From Alkalimonas cellulosilytica (lineage in GTDB: Bacteria > Pseudomonadota > Gammaproteobacteria > Enterobacterales > Alteromonadaceae), in assembly GCF_036325985.1 (NCBI RefSeq), contig NZ_JAUHLI010000002.1:62001-126000 (forward strand): a stretch of 64,000 nt of DNA, written 5' to 3'. The notes under the pieces were generated by a model. The model was given only the letters and a program-made list of their open reading frames with translations, had not been told where the DNA came from and did not search any database. How positions within the stretch are numbered: the stretch's first letter is position 1; each line of letters starts with the position of its first letter. Positions 16,848 through 26,661 of the stretch are shown here, one piece after another. The translations under genes were made by a program, and so were the position numbers.

Positions 16848-17966
16848 TTACGACGAGGCCAGAATACGTTTGTGGGTACCGATGGACATCAGAATACCAA
16901 AAGCCGCCAGCAAGGTAACCATCGACGTACCGCCAAAACTCACCAGTGGCAAAGGCACACCTACTACGGGTAGCAAGCCGGATACCATACCAATATTAAC
17001 AAACACATAGACAAAAAAGGTCATGGTGAGGCTGCCAGCTACCAATTTTGAAAAATTATCCTGTGCCCGGCTTGCTATCAGCATACAGCGGGCAATGATA
17101 AACAAATACAGGCTGATCAGCAGCACCACTCCGACCAGGCCGAATTCCTCGCTGAGTACCGAAAAAATAAAGTCGGTATGCCGCTCAGGTAAGAATTCCA
17201 GCTGCGACTGGGTCCCTTGCAGCCAGCCTTTGCCTTGCAAGCCGCCGGAGCCAATGGCAATTTTTGATTGAATGATGTGATAACCGGAGCCAAGTGGATC
17301 CGTTTCCGGGTTTAAGAAGGTAAGTACCCGGCGTTTCTGATAATCATGCATCACAAAAAACCACATCACCGGTAAAAAGGCCGACACCAGGGCACCGATA
17401 AAGGCGATCAGCCGCCAGCTCATGCCAGCCAGAAACAGCACCATAATACCGGAGGTAGCGATAAGAAGGGCTGTACCCAAATCCGGTTGTTTGGCGATCA
17501 GCAGAGTGGGGATGACGCACATCACAAACCCCAGTAGTAATCGCCATAGTTTGGGTGGAAGATTGTGATTGGAAATAAACCAGGCAATGGCCAAAGGGAC
17601 GGCCAGCTTCATCAGCTCCGAGGGTTGAAAACGGACAAAGCCAAGATTGAGCCAGCGCTGCGCCCCTTTGCCAATCTCGCCGACCAGTAAGACCGCGATC
17701 AACATCAGTAAGCCAAGCAGAAACACCGGCAAGCCCCAGCGTTTGTAAGTTAACGGGCTGATTTGAGCAAACACTACCATCACCGCAAAGGCCAGACCAA
17801 GCCGTATCAGTTGCGCCTGCATCATGGCCTGGCTTTGACCACTGGCGCTGTAAAGCACCACCAGGCCAAAACCCATTAACGCCAGCAAGCCGAGCAGCAA
17901 GGGGGTGTCGATGTGAAAGATAGCCAGGCCACGTGGCCGTTGCGATTCACTGATTACATCATTCAC
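16848..17966 (-). CDS. mrdB: Peptidoglycan glycosyltransferase RodA
   Basis: SEDS-family polymerase of the elongasome, working with PBP2. The 372-residue integral membrane protein has about ten membrane segments and the SEDS signatures, including RFQPSELMKLAVPLAIAWF and the C-terminal PLPLVSFGGTSMV. The start overlaps the mrdA stop by 4 bases (ATGA), consistent with co-translation of the PBP2-RodA pair. Confidence 0.97.
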   Translation of the reverse strand: MNDVISESQRPRGLAIFHIDTPLLLGLLALMGFGLVVLYSASGQSQAMMQAQLIRLGLAFAVMVVFAQISPLTYKRWGLPVFLLGLLMLIAVLLVGEIGKGAQRWLNLGFVRFQPSELMKLAVPLAIAWFISNHNLPPKLWRLLLGFVMCVIPTLLIAKQPDLGTALLIATSGIMVLFLAGMSWRLIAFIGALVSAFLPVMWFFVMHDYQKRRVLTFLNPETDPLGSGYHIIQSKIAIGSGGLQGKGWLQGTQSQLEFLPERHTDFIFSVLSEEFGLVGVVLLISLYLFIIARCMLIASRAQDNFSKLVAGSLTMTFFVYVFVNIGMVSGLLPVVGVPLPLVSFGGTSMVTLLAAFGILMSIGTHKRILASS

Positions 17967-19825
17967 TGATTCACCCCAGCGCTGAAATAATAATCAAACA
18001 GTTGGCGAGCTATAGGGGCTGCCGTGCTACCGCCGCCGCCAGTGTTTTCGACCACAATGGCAACTACGATGGTGGGATCGACGGCCGGTGCGTAGCCAAC
18101 ATACATGGCATTGTCACGATGACGCTCATCCAGCGCATCGGCATCGTACTCCGCATCCTGGGCAATGCTAACGATCTGAGCGGTTCCTGTCTTGCCGCCA
18201 GAACTGTAACTGGCACCACGAAAGGCGCGAAAGGCGGTCCCCTCCTGGGTGCTGATGGTTTGTTCCATCGCATCCAGAATAACCTGCCAGTGCGAAGGAT
18301 CGCTAACGGTCAATGCTTGCTCACGCTGATAAGAGACGGCTTCAAAGGCACCTTCAAAGCGGGTACCTTGCAATAAAGTGGGTACTACGCTGTCGCCACG
18401 ATTGACTAGAATGGCCGTGCTGGTGGCCAGCTGCAATGGGGTGGTGGTCCAGTAGCTTTGACCAATGCCCAAAGATACCGTATCGCCGGTGTACCAGGGT
18501 TGATTAAAGCGGGCACGCTTCCAGCCACGCGATGGCATAATGGCGGCAGACTCTTCGTGGATATCAATGCCTGTGCGCTGGCCAAAACCAAATTGCTTCA
18601 TCGAATCGGAAATGGTATCAATGCCAAGCTTCACTGCCATATCATAGAAGAAAGTATCGCAGCTTTGAATGATGGCACTGTACACATTGACCCAACCATG
18701 GCCCCAGCGGCGCCAATCCCGAAAACGGCGTGAATAGTTGGGCAACTGATAATAACCTGGATCCCACATGCGCGTGCTTGGGGTAATGGTGCCTTGCTCC
18801 AACCCCACCAGCGCCAGATGTGGTTTGATGGTGGAAGCTGGCGGGTACACACCCTGAGTGACCCGGTTGATCAGTGGCCGGTCTGACGAGTTCAGCAACG
18901 CATTGTAATTGGCACTGCTAATGCCATGCACAAACAGGTTGGGATCGTAGCCAGGGTTGCTGTAAAACGCCAGCACTGCACCGGTGCGGGGATCCAGCGC
19001 GACCACGGCGCCACGTAAACCTTCCAGTGCCTGTTGCGCCGTGAGCTGCAAACCAACATCCAGGCTTAACACCAAATCTTTACCCGAGATAGCCGGGTCC
19101 GAGCGTAGGGTGCGAATGACCCGGCCACGGTTGTTGACTTCAACTTCCTGATAACCCACGCTGCCATGCAGCAATTGCTCGTAATACCGCTCCAGGCCAA
19201 TTTTGCCAATATCCCGGCTGGCAGCGTAGTTGGCAGCAAGATCCTGCTCGCGTAGCCGTTGCAAATCATTGCTGTTGATACGGCCAATGTAGCCGATGGA
19301 GTGAGTGAACAGATCGCCAAAAGGATAAGTACGGCTCAGGCGTGCTTCTAAGGTAACGCCTGGGAAGCGATGCTGGTTGACTGCTAAAATAGCCACTTCC
19401 TGCTCGGTCAGCTGTTCTTTCAATGCGATGCTGTTAAAGCGGCGCTGCCTTCGGACATCCTGCAAAAAGCTTTGTTGCTGTTCTGGGGTAATCTCTATCA
19501 GTTCGGCCAGATCGGCCAGGGTTTGCTCTAGATTAGCCACTTGCTCCGGAATAATTTCCAGCGAATGCACCGGAGTATTTTCTGCCAGCAGAATGCCATT
19601 GCGATCGTAAATCAGTCCCCGGTTCGGAGCTAACGGTACCACCTTGATGCGATTGCCCTCGGAGCGAGTCTGATACTCATGGTAGGAGCGTACCTGCAGG
19701 TGGTACATATTGAACAGGATGATGACAAAAAGCAGCACCACCAGGCTAAAAGCAACCAGGGCCCGGCGCTTAAATAATTGCGCTTCGGCGGCTGGATCCT
19801 GGATAGCTTCTCGTTGGCGTCGCAT
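17963..19825 (-). CDS. mrdA: Penicillin-binding protein 2
   Basis: Class B transpeptidase of the elongasome. The start is set at 19825 (MRRQREAIQDPAAE) because this gives the normal 620 residues and lies 2 bases after the rlmH stop; the frame is open further upstream but that would overlap rlmH by 136 bases. One N-terminal membrane anchor (ALVAFSLVVLLFVIILF), a pedestal with RGLIYDRNG, and the transpeptidase domain with STIK (S331, K334), SCD and KTG. Next to rlmH and rodA as in E. coli. Confidence 0.97.
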   Translation of the reverse strand: MRRQREAIQDPAAEAQLFKRRALVAFSLVVLLFVIILFNMYHLQVRSYHEYQTRSEGNRIKVVPLAPNRGLIYDRNGILLAENTPVHSLEIIPEQVANLEQTLADLAELIEITPEQQQSFLQDVRRQRRFNSIALKEQLTEQEVAILAVNQHRFPGVTLEARLSRTYPFGDLFTHSIGYIGRINSNDLQRLREQDLAANYAASRDIGKIGLERYYEQLLHGSVGYQEVEVNNRGRVIRTLRSDPAISGKDLVLSLDVGLQLTAQQALEGLRGAVVALDPRTGAVLAFYSNPGYDPNLFVHGISSANYNALLNSSDRPLINRVTQGVYPPASTIKPHLALVGLEQGTITPSTRMWDPGYYQLPNYSRRFRDWRRWGHGWVNVYSAIIQSCDTFFYDMAVKLGIDTISDSMKQFGFGQRTGIDIHEESAAIMPSRGWKRARFNQPWYTGDTVSLGIGQSYWTTTPLQLATSTAILVNRGDSVVPTLLQGTRFEGAFEAVSYQREQALTVSDPSHWQVILDAMEQTISTQEGTAFRAFRGASYSSGGKTGTAQIVSIAQDAEYDADALDERHRDNAMYVGYAPAVDPTIVVAIVVENTGGGGSTAAPIARQLFDYYFSAGVNQ

Positions 19826-19827
19826 GG

Positions 19828-20298
19828 CTACTCGCGATGATAAGGGTGGTTGGTGCAGATGCTCCAGGCCCGGTACAAAGACTCTGCCAACACCACCCGT
19901 ACCAGCGGGTGAGGCAGCGTTAAGGCAGATAGCGACCACTTGGCTTCGCTGGCGGCAATGCACTCAGGTGCCAACCCTTCCGGGCCGCCGACCAGCAGGC
20001 AGACATCACGCCCATCCAGCTGCCATTGGGTCAACTGGCTGGCGAGCGTAGGGCTATCCCAGTTTTTGCCGGTGACTTCCAGCGTCACAACGCGAGCACC
20101 TTTGGGCACTGCAGCCAGCATCTTTTCCCCTTCCTGCTGCAAAATACGCTTGATGTCGGCATTTTTACCACGTTTTTGCGCTGGAATTTCAATCAGCTCC
20201 AGCGGCAGATCCCGCGGGAAACGCCGAGCGTATTCCTGATACCCCTGTTGCACCCAGGCTGGCATTTTGCTGCCTACTGCGATCAGCAAGAGTTTCAT
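19828..20298 (-). CDS. rlmH: 23S rRNA (pseudouridine1915-N3)-methyltransferase RlmH
   Basis: SPOUT-class methyltransferase that modifies pseudouridine 1915 in helix 69 of assembled 70S ribosomes. The 156-residue product (E. coli 155) has the SAM-binding trefoil-knot signatures LLVGGPEGLAPEC and SLSALTLPHPLVRVVLAESL, ending in the characteristic HPYHRE. The start overlaps the rsfS stop by 4 bases. Confidence 0.97.
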   Translation of the reverse strand: MKLLLIAVGSKMPAWVQQGYQEYARRFPRDLPLELIEIPAQKRGKNADIKRILQQEGEKMLAAVPKGARVVTLEVTGKNWDSPTLASQLTQWQLDGRDVCLLVGGPEGLAPECIAASEAKWSLSALTLPHPLVRVVLAESLYRAWSICTNHPYHRE

Positions 20299-20615
20299 GC
20301 GCTCCAGAGCTTTTCCAACTGATAAAAGCTACGGGTATCATCCAGCATCACATGCACCACCACATCGCCTAAATCCAGTAGTACCCATTCGCCGGCCTTG
20401 TCGCCTTCAATGCCCATAATACCAATCCCTGCCTGCTTGCTTTCCTGCGCCACATGATCGGCAATGGATTTGGTGTGACGGTTGGAAGTGCCGGAACAAA
20501 TGATCATAAAATCGGTAATGCTGGACTTACCACGCACATCCAGGGTGACGATATCGCGGCCTTTCATATCTTCGACTTTCTGCTGTACAAAACTGAGTAA
20601 TTCGCTACTTTGCAC
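20295..20615 (-). CDS. rsfS: Ribosomal silencing factor RsfS
   Basis: Binds uL14 and keeps the 50S subunit from joining the 30S during stationary phase or starvation. The 106-residue product has the family core DVRGKSSITDFMIICSGTSNRH-like stretch (RGKSSITDFMIICSG) and DLGDVVVHVM, ending LEKLWSA. The start is a GTG at 20615 with AAGGA 6 bases upstream. An 89-base AT-rich gap separates it from nadD; I saw no convincing promoter in it. Confidence 0.95.
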   Translation of the reverse strand: MQSSELLSFVQQKVEDMKGRDIVTLDVRGKSSITDFMIICSGTSNRHTKSIADHVAQESKQAGIGIMGIEGDKAGEWVLLDLGDVVVHVMLDDTRSFYQLEKLWSA

Positions 20616-20704
20616 CTGTTTTCCTTTATCAAGGGGTAAAAATTAAATTTTATCACTTTTTAACGCAGCTTGTACTCTCTTTAGCCACTCTTTATTGTGT
20701 GTCT

Positions 20705-21346
20705 TTAACTATAGAGTTTGTGCTGACGAATATAGTTCCACACTGCCGGTGGTAACCAGTCAGGGCATGCGGTGAGCGCTGGCAGGCTTTGCCGTAACTC
20801 GGTAGCCGAAATGGCTTGCAGCGGGTTGTCCAGGAGCAGGATCCGGCCCTTACCCGCCAGCTTCAAATCAGCGGCTTGCTGCACCTGACGTTGCAACAAC
20901 AGCGCCTGGCTTTCGGTTGACAGCGTGAGATGCTCCGGGCGCTGGCAGACAATCAGATCGGCCAGCTGCAAGATCTGTTGCCAGCGATGCCAATGGGTAA
21001 AGTGATTAAAAGCATCCATGCCTAAAATAAACACCAGCTGATGCTTTGGATACTTTACGGCCAGCTGTGCCAGGCTAACTGCACTGTAAGACGGGCGATG
21101 TTGCTGCAGCTCCAGCGGCTCCAGGGCCAGTTGCGGGTAGTCGGCGATGGCAAGCCGGACCATGTCTGCCCGTTGCCTGGCGCTGACGCCGGGGCTGGCG
21201 CGGTGGGCTGGCAGGTGGCAAGGCATCAGCCGTACCTGCTCAAGCTGACAACGCTGCTGCACATGCAGGGCGCAGCGCAGGTGGCCGTAGTGGATCGGGT
21301 CGAAGGTACCCCCAAAGATCCCCAGCATGGGGTTAGCGTTGTTCAT
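20705..21346 (-). CDS. nadD: Nicotinate-nucleotide adenylyltransferase NadD
   Basis: Converts nicotinate mononucleotide and ATP to deamido-NAD. The 213-residue product has the nucleotidyltransferase signature GGTFDPIHYGHL and the second ATP-binding motif ISATELR near the end. It overlaps the holA end by 14 bases; an ATG six codons further in (MLGIFGG) is an alternative start. Confidence 0.95.
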   Translation of the reverse strand: MNNANPMLGIFGGTFDPIHYGHLRCALHVQQRCQLEQVRLMPCHLPAHRASPGVSARQRADMVRLAIADYPQLALEPLELQQHRPSYSAVSLAQLAVKYPKHQLVFILGMDAFNHFTHWHRWQQILQLADLIVCQRPEHLTLSTESQALLLQRQVQQAADLKLAGKGRILLLDNPLQAISATELRQSLPALTACPDWLPPAVWNYIRQHKLYS

Positions 21347-22373
21347 GACGTTGCAGGGAAAAGGCTTTGGGCACAGGGGCCAAAAACAGACTGCAGAGGT
21401 GCGTTAAGGCCAATGGCAACTGACTAAGCTGTCCCTCCTTAAACTGACGGTCAAAACTGGCCAGTTCTTGCAGCATGTAGTGCAGCCAGTTCAGTGGCAG
21501 ACGCTGCAAGGCTTGTTGGTACAACGGTTGGCGTTTGGGCCAGATCCCGAGCTGCTTAAAAAGGCCGGCCCGTTCGGCCATGCTGCCCTGTTGCAGCTGC
21601 AGCAGGTTTTGTACTTCACGATGCAGTTGCCAGCACAACAGGGTTGGTTCTTCATCTTGCCCCAGCAATCGGTGCAAGCGGTGAAAGGCTTGCTGCTCCT
21701 GGCCTGCCAGCAAAGCATCCGTCAGTTGAAACACCGAAAAACTGGATTGATCGGCTAAAAAGTCGGCCAGAGCGGGTTCGTCCAGCTGGCAGGGGCCAAA
21801 AGTCAGCAGCAGTTTATCCAGGTTTTGCCGGGCGGCCAGTAAGTTGCCACTGCAATGATGCAAAAACAGCTGGCTGGCATCCTGGCTGAACCGGATATCG
21901 GCTTGCCGTAGTTGCTGTTGCAGCCATTTCTGAAATTGCTGATCGTCCAGCGGGTAAATACTGAGCAGTACAGCATCTTTGGGCAGGCTTTTTACCCAAC
22001 TCAATTTGCTGATTTCTGCCGGGCTGCGTTCGCCATGCACAATGAGTAGCACATCCGGGTGCAGCAGCTCAAACAGTTGCTTTAGCTCTTTACCGGTCGC
22101 GGCGGTCAGTTTGTGATTTTGCAGATCCAGTTCGATGATTTGACGGGCACTGAACAACGACAGGCTTTGCATCGTACTAAACACAGGCTCCCAGTCAAAC
22201 TGGGCTTCCAGCCTGAACTGCTGGCGCTCATCAAAGCCTTGCTGGCGTGCTTTCGTACGGATTTGATCGAGGCCATCCTGCTTTTGCAGCGGCTCTTCAC
22301 CAAACAGCAGGTAACAGCCAGCCAGCTGTTGTTGCAAATGCTGCGACAGCTGGTTGGCATAGAGCTTATTCAT
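21333..22373 (-). CDS. holA: DNA polymerase III delta subunit
   Basis: Clamp-loader subunit that opens the beta sliding clamp. The 346-residue product has the delta N-terminal pattern (LYANQLSQHLQQQLAGCYLL, then FGEEPLQKQDGLDQIR) and a three-domain, Leu/Gln-rich layout like E. coli HolA (343). The start overlaps the lptE stop by 4 bases. The lptE-holA-nadD order matches E. coli. Confidence 0.93.
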   Translation of the reverse strand: MNKLYANQLSQHLQQQLAGCYLLFGEEPLQKQDGLDQIRTKARQQGFDERQQFRLEAQFDWEPVFSTMQSLSLFSARQIIELDLQNHKLTAATGKELKQLFELLHPDVLLIVHGERSPAEISKLSWVKSLPKDAVLLSIYPLDDQQFQKWLQQQLRQADIRFSQDASQLFLHHCSGNLLAARQNLDKLLLTFGPCQLDEPALADFLADQSSFSVFQLTDALLAGQEQQAFHRLHRLLGQDEEPTLLCWQLHREVQNLLQLQQGSMAERAGLFKQLGIWPKRQPLYQQALQRLPLNWLHYMLQELASFDRQFKEGQLSQLPLALTHLCSLFLAPVPKAFSLQRHEQR

Positions 22374-22861
22374 GCGCTAATGCGCCCTAACTGGCGCAGG
22401 ATCCGCTGCGCTGCCTGCTCACGCAGCTCGGCCAGCATCAGCTCCAGCTCCCGCGCTTTTGCCAGCGCCCGGTTCGGATCGTCCTGATAATCACGGAACA
22501 ACTCAAACTCAAACAGCTGGGGTTCTTCGCCCGGTGTTTGAATGCTGTAGCGGACCTGATAAATCAGCTCGTATTCCGCGACCTGTCCGTTGGGAAAGAG
22601 CGACAGTGTGCGTCGCTCCAGCGAGTCGTGCAGCAAGTAGACACTGGGGCTGTCTTGCTCGGGTTGGTTCAGCAACACAATTTGATGGCTTTGCAGGCGC
22701 TGGCGCAAAATGGCCGCCAGCTCAGAGTGACGCTCAGCCTGCAAATACACACCATCAAACAGCTGCAGTGGCAACTGGCCTCGCAGCTGAAAGCCGCAGC
22801 CGGTCAGTTGCCAGGCCAGTACCAGGAACAGCAGCAGCCGTAGCGCTTTGGCAGCCGTCAC
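22370..22861 (-). CDS. lptE: LPS-assembly lipoprotein LptE
   Basis: Outer-membrane lipoprotein that plugs LptD and helps insert lipopolysaccharide. The 163-residue product has a lipobox LTGC and the family start GCGFQLRG. Position between leuS and holA is diagnostic. The ATG begins on the base next to the leuS stop. Confidence 0.94.
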   Translation of the reverse strand: MTAAKALRLLLFLVLAWQLTGCGFQLRGQLPLQLFDGVYLQAERHSELAAILRQRLQSHQIVLLNQPEQDSPSVYLLHDSLERRTLSLFPNGQVAEYELIYQVRYSIQTPGEEPQLFEFELFRDYQDDPNRALAKARELELMLAELREQAAQRILRQLGRISA

Positions 22862-25450
22862 TTAACCCACCACCAGGTTCAGCAGTTTGCCCGGCACATA
22901 AATAGCCTTGCGGATGCTGACGCCTTCCAGGTAGCGCTGCACATTGTCATCGGCTTTGGCCTGATCAAGCACCTGCTCCTGGCTGGCATCGGCGGCGACC
23001 GTCAGTTTGGCGCGCACTTTGCCATTGACTTGCACCACAATCAGTTTCTCGTCTTCCACCAGGGCGCTGTTATCCACTTGCGGCCAGTTGCCATCTTCCA
23101 AGGCGGTTTGTTGGCCCAGCTCACGCCACAGGAATTGACACAAGTGCGGCGTGATCGGGTTTAACATTTGCAGCAAGGCCAGCACGGCTTCCTGCATCAC
23201 GGCTTTATCCTGCTCGGTGTCCAGCGGTGCTTTTTGCAGCTTGTTGCTCAGCTCCATAATGGCAGCGATGGCGGTGTTAAAGGTGTAACGCCGAGCCAGG
23301 TCATCGGTTACTTTAGCAATGGTTTTGTGCAGTTCACGCCGCAGTACTTTTTGCTCATTAGTGAGTGCAGCCAGATCCAAAGCCGTGGTTGCCTGGTGCT
23401 GACTGTAGTTTTGTACCAGCGCATAAATCCGTTTCAGGAAGCGGTGAGCGCCCTCCACGGCCGAGTCGGACCATTCCAGTGTTTGTTCTGGTGGCGCGGT
23501 AAACATCATAAACAGCCGCACGGTATCCGCGCCAAACTGCTCGATGACTTGCTGCGGATCGATGCCATTATTTTTTGATTTTGACATCTTGCTCATGCCC
23601 GCCGACAACACCGGCTGGCCATCGCTGTTTAAGGTGGCACTTAGGATGCGGCCTTTGTCATCACGTTCGACGCTGACATCCTGTGGTGAGAACCAGCTCT
23701 TGCTGCCATTGTCGTGTTCACGGTAGAAAGTTTCGGCCAGCACCATGCCCTGGCACAGCAAGCGTTTAAAAGGTTCATCCGATTGCACCAGACCAACGTC
23801 ACGCAACAGCTTATGGAAGAAGCGGGAATACAGCAGATGCAAAATGGCGTGTTCAATGCCCCCTATGTACTGATCGACCGGCAGCCAGTAATTGGCCTTG
23901 GCCGGATCCAGCATGCTGCTGTCGTTGTTCGGGCAGGTGTAGCGAGCATAGTACCAGGACGACTCCATAAAGGTATCGAAGGTATCGGTTTCATGAAAAG
24001 CAGGCTGGCCCTGATAGCTGGTTTTGGCCCATTCAGGATCCGCTTTGATTGGCGATTGTACGCCGTCCATCACTACATCTTCCGGCAGTCGTACCGGCAA
24101 TTGCTCGGCTGGCACCGGCACCTGAGAGCCATCTTCCAGTGTTAACATTGGAATAGGGGTACCCCAGTAACGCTGACGGGACACACCCCAGTCGCGCAGC
24201 CGGTAGTTGACCCGCACTTGACCGCGGCCAAGTGCTGCTAGTTTTTCGGCAATGGCGTTAAAGGCAGCCGTAAAATCCAGACCGTTGAACTCGGCCGAGT
24301 TCACCAGTGTGCCTTTGTCGGTATAAGCCGCTTGGGTTAAATCCAGTGTTGTGCTGTCATCGAGCGGAGCAATGACCTGCTGAATAGGCAGCTGATATTT
24401 AGCGGCAAATTCGTAGTCGCGCTGATCATGGGCCGGTACCGACATCACGGCGCCAGAGCCATAATCCATCAATACAAAGTTCGCCACCCAAATGGGCAAC
24501 TTGGCGCCGGTCAGCGGATGCACCGCGTAGATGCCGGTTGCCATGCCTTTTTTCTCCATGGTGGCAAGCTCAGCTTCGGCCACCTTGCCGCCTTTGCATT
24601 CTTCGATAAAGGCAGCCAGCGCCGGATTATTGGCTGCAGCCTGCAGCGCCAGCGGGTGCTGGGCAGCCACTGCCATGTAGGTGACGCCATACAGCGTATC
24701 TGGCCGGGTCGTGAATACCGAGACCTGCTGATCGGAGTCGGCCACATCAAAGGTGATTTCCACCCCTTCCGAGCGGCCAATCCAGTTTTTCTGCATGGTG
24801 CGAACCTGCTCTGGCCATTCGTCCAGTTGATCCAGGTCGGCCAGCAACTCTTCAGCGTAATCGGTGATTTTAATAAACCACTGCGCCAGTTCGCGTTGCT
24901 CGACCAGGGCACCAGAGCGCCAGCCGCGGCCATCAATCACTTGTTCGTTGGCCAGCACGCACTGATCGATCGGATCCCAGTTTACCGTCGACATTTTCTT
25001 GTACACCAGGCCTTTTTCGTACAGCTTGGTGAAGAACCACTGTTCCCAGCGGTAATACTCGGGCTTGCAGGTAGCCAGTTCACGCGACCAATCGTAACCA
25101 AAGCCAAGGCGCTTTAACTGGGTGCGCATGTAGTCGATGTTTTCGTAGGTCCACTTGGCAGGAGCTGTTTTGTGGTTGATGGCGGCGTTTTCTGCCGGCA
25201 AACCAAAGGCATCCCAGCCCATTGGCTGCATCACATTTTTGCCCTGCATGCGCTGAAAGCGGCTGATCACATCGCCGATGGTGTAGTTGCGGACATGGCC
25301 CATATGCAGACGGCCGCTTGGATAAGGAAACATGGAGAGACAGTAGAATTTCTCTTTGCTGTCGTCTTCAACCACTTTAAAAACCTGGTCGTTGTCCCAC
25401 TGCTGCTGCAAGGCAGTTTCTATCTGGTGCGGATTGTACTGTTCGTGCAT
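22862..25450 (-). CDS. leuS: Leucyl-tRNA synthetase
   Basis: Class I aminoacyl-tRNA synthetase of 862 residues (E. coli 860). The HIGH box appears as PYPSGRLHMGHVRN near residue 45, the KMSKS loop as KMSKSKN near 620, and the CP1 editing domain lies between them (TTRPDTLYGVTY). The C-terminal anticodon-binding and LeuRS-specific domains follow. First gene of the long minus-strand block running to lipA. Confidence 0.98.
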   Translation of the reverse strand: MHEQYNPHQIETALQQQWDNDQVFKVVEDDSKEKFYCLSMFPYPSGRLHMGHVRNYTIGDVISRFQRMQGKNVMQPMGWDAFGLPAENAAINHKTAPAKWTYENIDYMRTQLKRLGFGYDWSRELATCKPEYYRWEQWFFTKLYEKGLVYKKMSTVNWDPIDQCVLANEQVIDGRGWRSGALVEQRELAQWFIKITDYAEELLADLDQLDEWPEQVRTMQKNWIGRSEGVEITFDVADSDQQVSVFTTRPDTLYGVTYMAVAAQHPLALQAAANNPALAAFIEECKGGKVAEAELATMEKKGMATGIYAVHPLTGAKLPIWVANFVLMDYGSGAVMSVPAHDQRDYEFAAKYQLPIQQVIAPLDDSTTLDLTQAAYTDKGTLVNSAEFNGLDFTAAFNAIAEKLAALGRGQVRVNYRLRDWGVSRQRYWGTPIPMLTLEDGSQVPVPAEQLPVRLPEDVVMDGVQSPIKADPEWAKTSYQGQPAFHETDTFDTFMESSWYYARYTCPNNDSSMLDPAKANYWLPVDQYIGGIEHAILHLLYSRFFHKLLRDVGLVQSDEPFKRLLCQGMVLAETFYREHDNGSKSWFSPQDVSVERDDKGRILSATLNSDGQPVLSAGMSKMSKSKNNGIDPQQVIEQFGADTVRLFMMFTAPPEQTLEWSDSAVEGAHRFLKRIYALVQNYSQHQATTALDLAALTNEQKVLRRELHKTIAKVTDDLARRYTFNTAIAAIMELSNKLQKAPLDTEQDKAVMQEAVLALLQMLNPITPHLCQFLWRELGQQTALEDGNWPQVDNSALVEDEKLIVVQVNGKVRAKLTVAADASQEQVLDQAKADDNVQRYLEGVSIRKAIYVPGKLLNLVVG

Positions 25451-25532
25451 TAAGGTCTTCCAAACTAAGCATCAACGAAGGGCTCTCAGCTGCAACCAGT
25501 GCGGCTTTTCGAGGGCGCGGAAAATTCGCTAT

Positions 25533-25561
25533 AGGATACCGCAGCCACTGGCTTACAACAA
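25533..25561 (-). promoter_or_regulatory. Possible leuS promoter
   Basis: On the minus strand TTGTTG (25561-25556) and TATCCT (25538-25533) are 17 bases apart, about 80 bases before the leuS ATG. Modest match; included because the block must be driven from this gap. Confidence 0.4.
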
Positions 25562-25648
25562 CTTGAATCCATCTTCAGTAGCGCACGGCCAGGCACCTTT
25601 GTTAGGGCATGGTCCATACAGTACTGTTCATGCGAAGCGTATTTTATA

Positions 25649-25676
25649 TTTACTCAAAAGATTAACATGCTAGAAT
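25649..25676 (+). promoter_or_regulatory. Possible promoter of the two-gene membrane-protein operon
   Basis: TTTACT (25649-25654) and TAGAAT (25671-25676) are 16 bases apart in a noticeably AT-rich stretch that begins near 25630. The leader would be about 50 bases. Confidence 0.45.
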
Positions 25677-25731
25677 TACTGAAACATTAATTGAACAAAT
25701 TGCAATTGATTACTTTACAGGACGTAACCTT

Positions 25732-26661
25732 ATGACCGCCTTTATTGCCCAGCACCATGCCAGCCAGCAGCTGCGTCAGCAACAACTTCAACAGCAACTT
25801 GCTGAAAATCAAGTGGATATCTATGTACTTAATACCCGGGAGCTCATTGATTTCTGGTTAACGGTGCAGCGCCAGGAAGGCAAAACCGAAGCGCAAAGTG
25901 CCGTGCAGTTCGAACAGCTCACCGGGCTTGCGCTGGCCACTGCCATCACGCAGTTTGGCCGTGACTACGGTGCAGCTGGCAACGATGCGCGGGTTCTGGC
26001 GGTGTTGGCAACCGATTTACAGCGCGGTGGCCGTTTTTTCTCAACCTACCGGACTGTGACCCAAAATGGCCGCCAATACATTATCTTCAAAGGCAATCAC
26101 CGCGCCCGTCAGGTCATTAAAGGCACCCGCTATCTTGCTACCAATACCGGGTTGGTGAATATGGCGGTGGGTAAGGAAGGCTTAAAACAATCGGCGAAAA
26201 GCGGCTTTTTGGTCTCGGTATTCTTTTCGTTAACCTTGCACAGCTTGCAATGGGTGTTTGAAGATGAGTACCGCTGGACCAACTGGCTGGCCGGGATTTC
26301 AACCGATTTGGTAAAAATCGCTATTGCTGGTGCTGCGGGGTATTTAGTTGGGATGGTTCCGATTGTTCTAGCCAAAGGCGCAGTGATGGCTATTTTGCCA
26401 CTTGGTCTGGGCATAATTGCCGCTTTAACAGCTGGTTATTTATTAAACGAACTTGACCGGCGGTTGCATCTCACAACGAGGCTGGCTTACTACTTAGAAC
26501 AGCAAGAAGTCAAGCACCTGGAACCAGTGAAGCAACGTATTTACGATGGTATTTATTATCTTATTTCCTCAACTGTACAAGCCAAAAAAAGACAGATGAG
26601 TCGGGCCGCTATGAGACGAATTCAAGAGCTTACAGGTATCAGACCAAGAATATGGAATTAA
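25732..26661 (+). CDS. Membrane protein, candidate pore-forming effector (polymorphic-toxin-like)
   Basis: Not recognised with certainty. The 309-residue product has a Gln-rich amphipathic N-terminus (residues 10-25), a soluble region to about 110, then a stretch starting YIIFKGNHRARQVIKGTRY (116-134). Three hydrophobic segments follow (about 158-174, 191-213 and 216-238), the last two Gly/Ala-rich and forming a hairpin (IAIAGAAGYLVGM; ILPLGLGIIAALTAGYLL), then a basic amphipathic C-terminus. There is no signal peptide. From memory the FKG/GTRY stretch plus late Gly-rich hairpin resembles C-terminal domains of interbacterial pore-forming effectors, and the following gene resembles an immunity protein. 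No secretion gene, PAAR or marker domain is near. Function is inferred. Confidence 0.6.
   Translation: MTAFIAQHHASQQLRQQQLQQQLAENQVDIYVLNTRELIDFWLTVQRQEGKTEAQSAVQFEQLTGLALATAITQFGRDYGAAGNDARVLAVLATDLQRGGRFFSTYRTVTQNGRQYIIFKGNHRARQVIKGTRYLATNTGLVNMAVGKEGLKQSAKSGFLVSVFFSLTLHSLQWVFEDEYRWTNWLAGISTDLVKIAIAGAAGYLVGMVPIVLAKGAVMAILPLGLGIIAALTAGYLLNELDRRLHLTTRLAYYLEQQEVKHLEPVKQRIYDGIYYLISSTVQAKKRQMSRAAMRRIQELTGIRPRIWN

Noticed and set aside
24428..25117. 229-codon plus-strand frame opposite leuS
   Set aside because: Antisense to a conserved synthetase gene, with His/Phe-rich nonsense composition typical of shadow frames.
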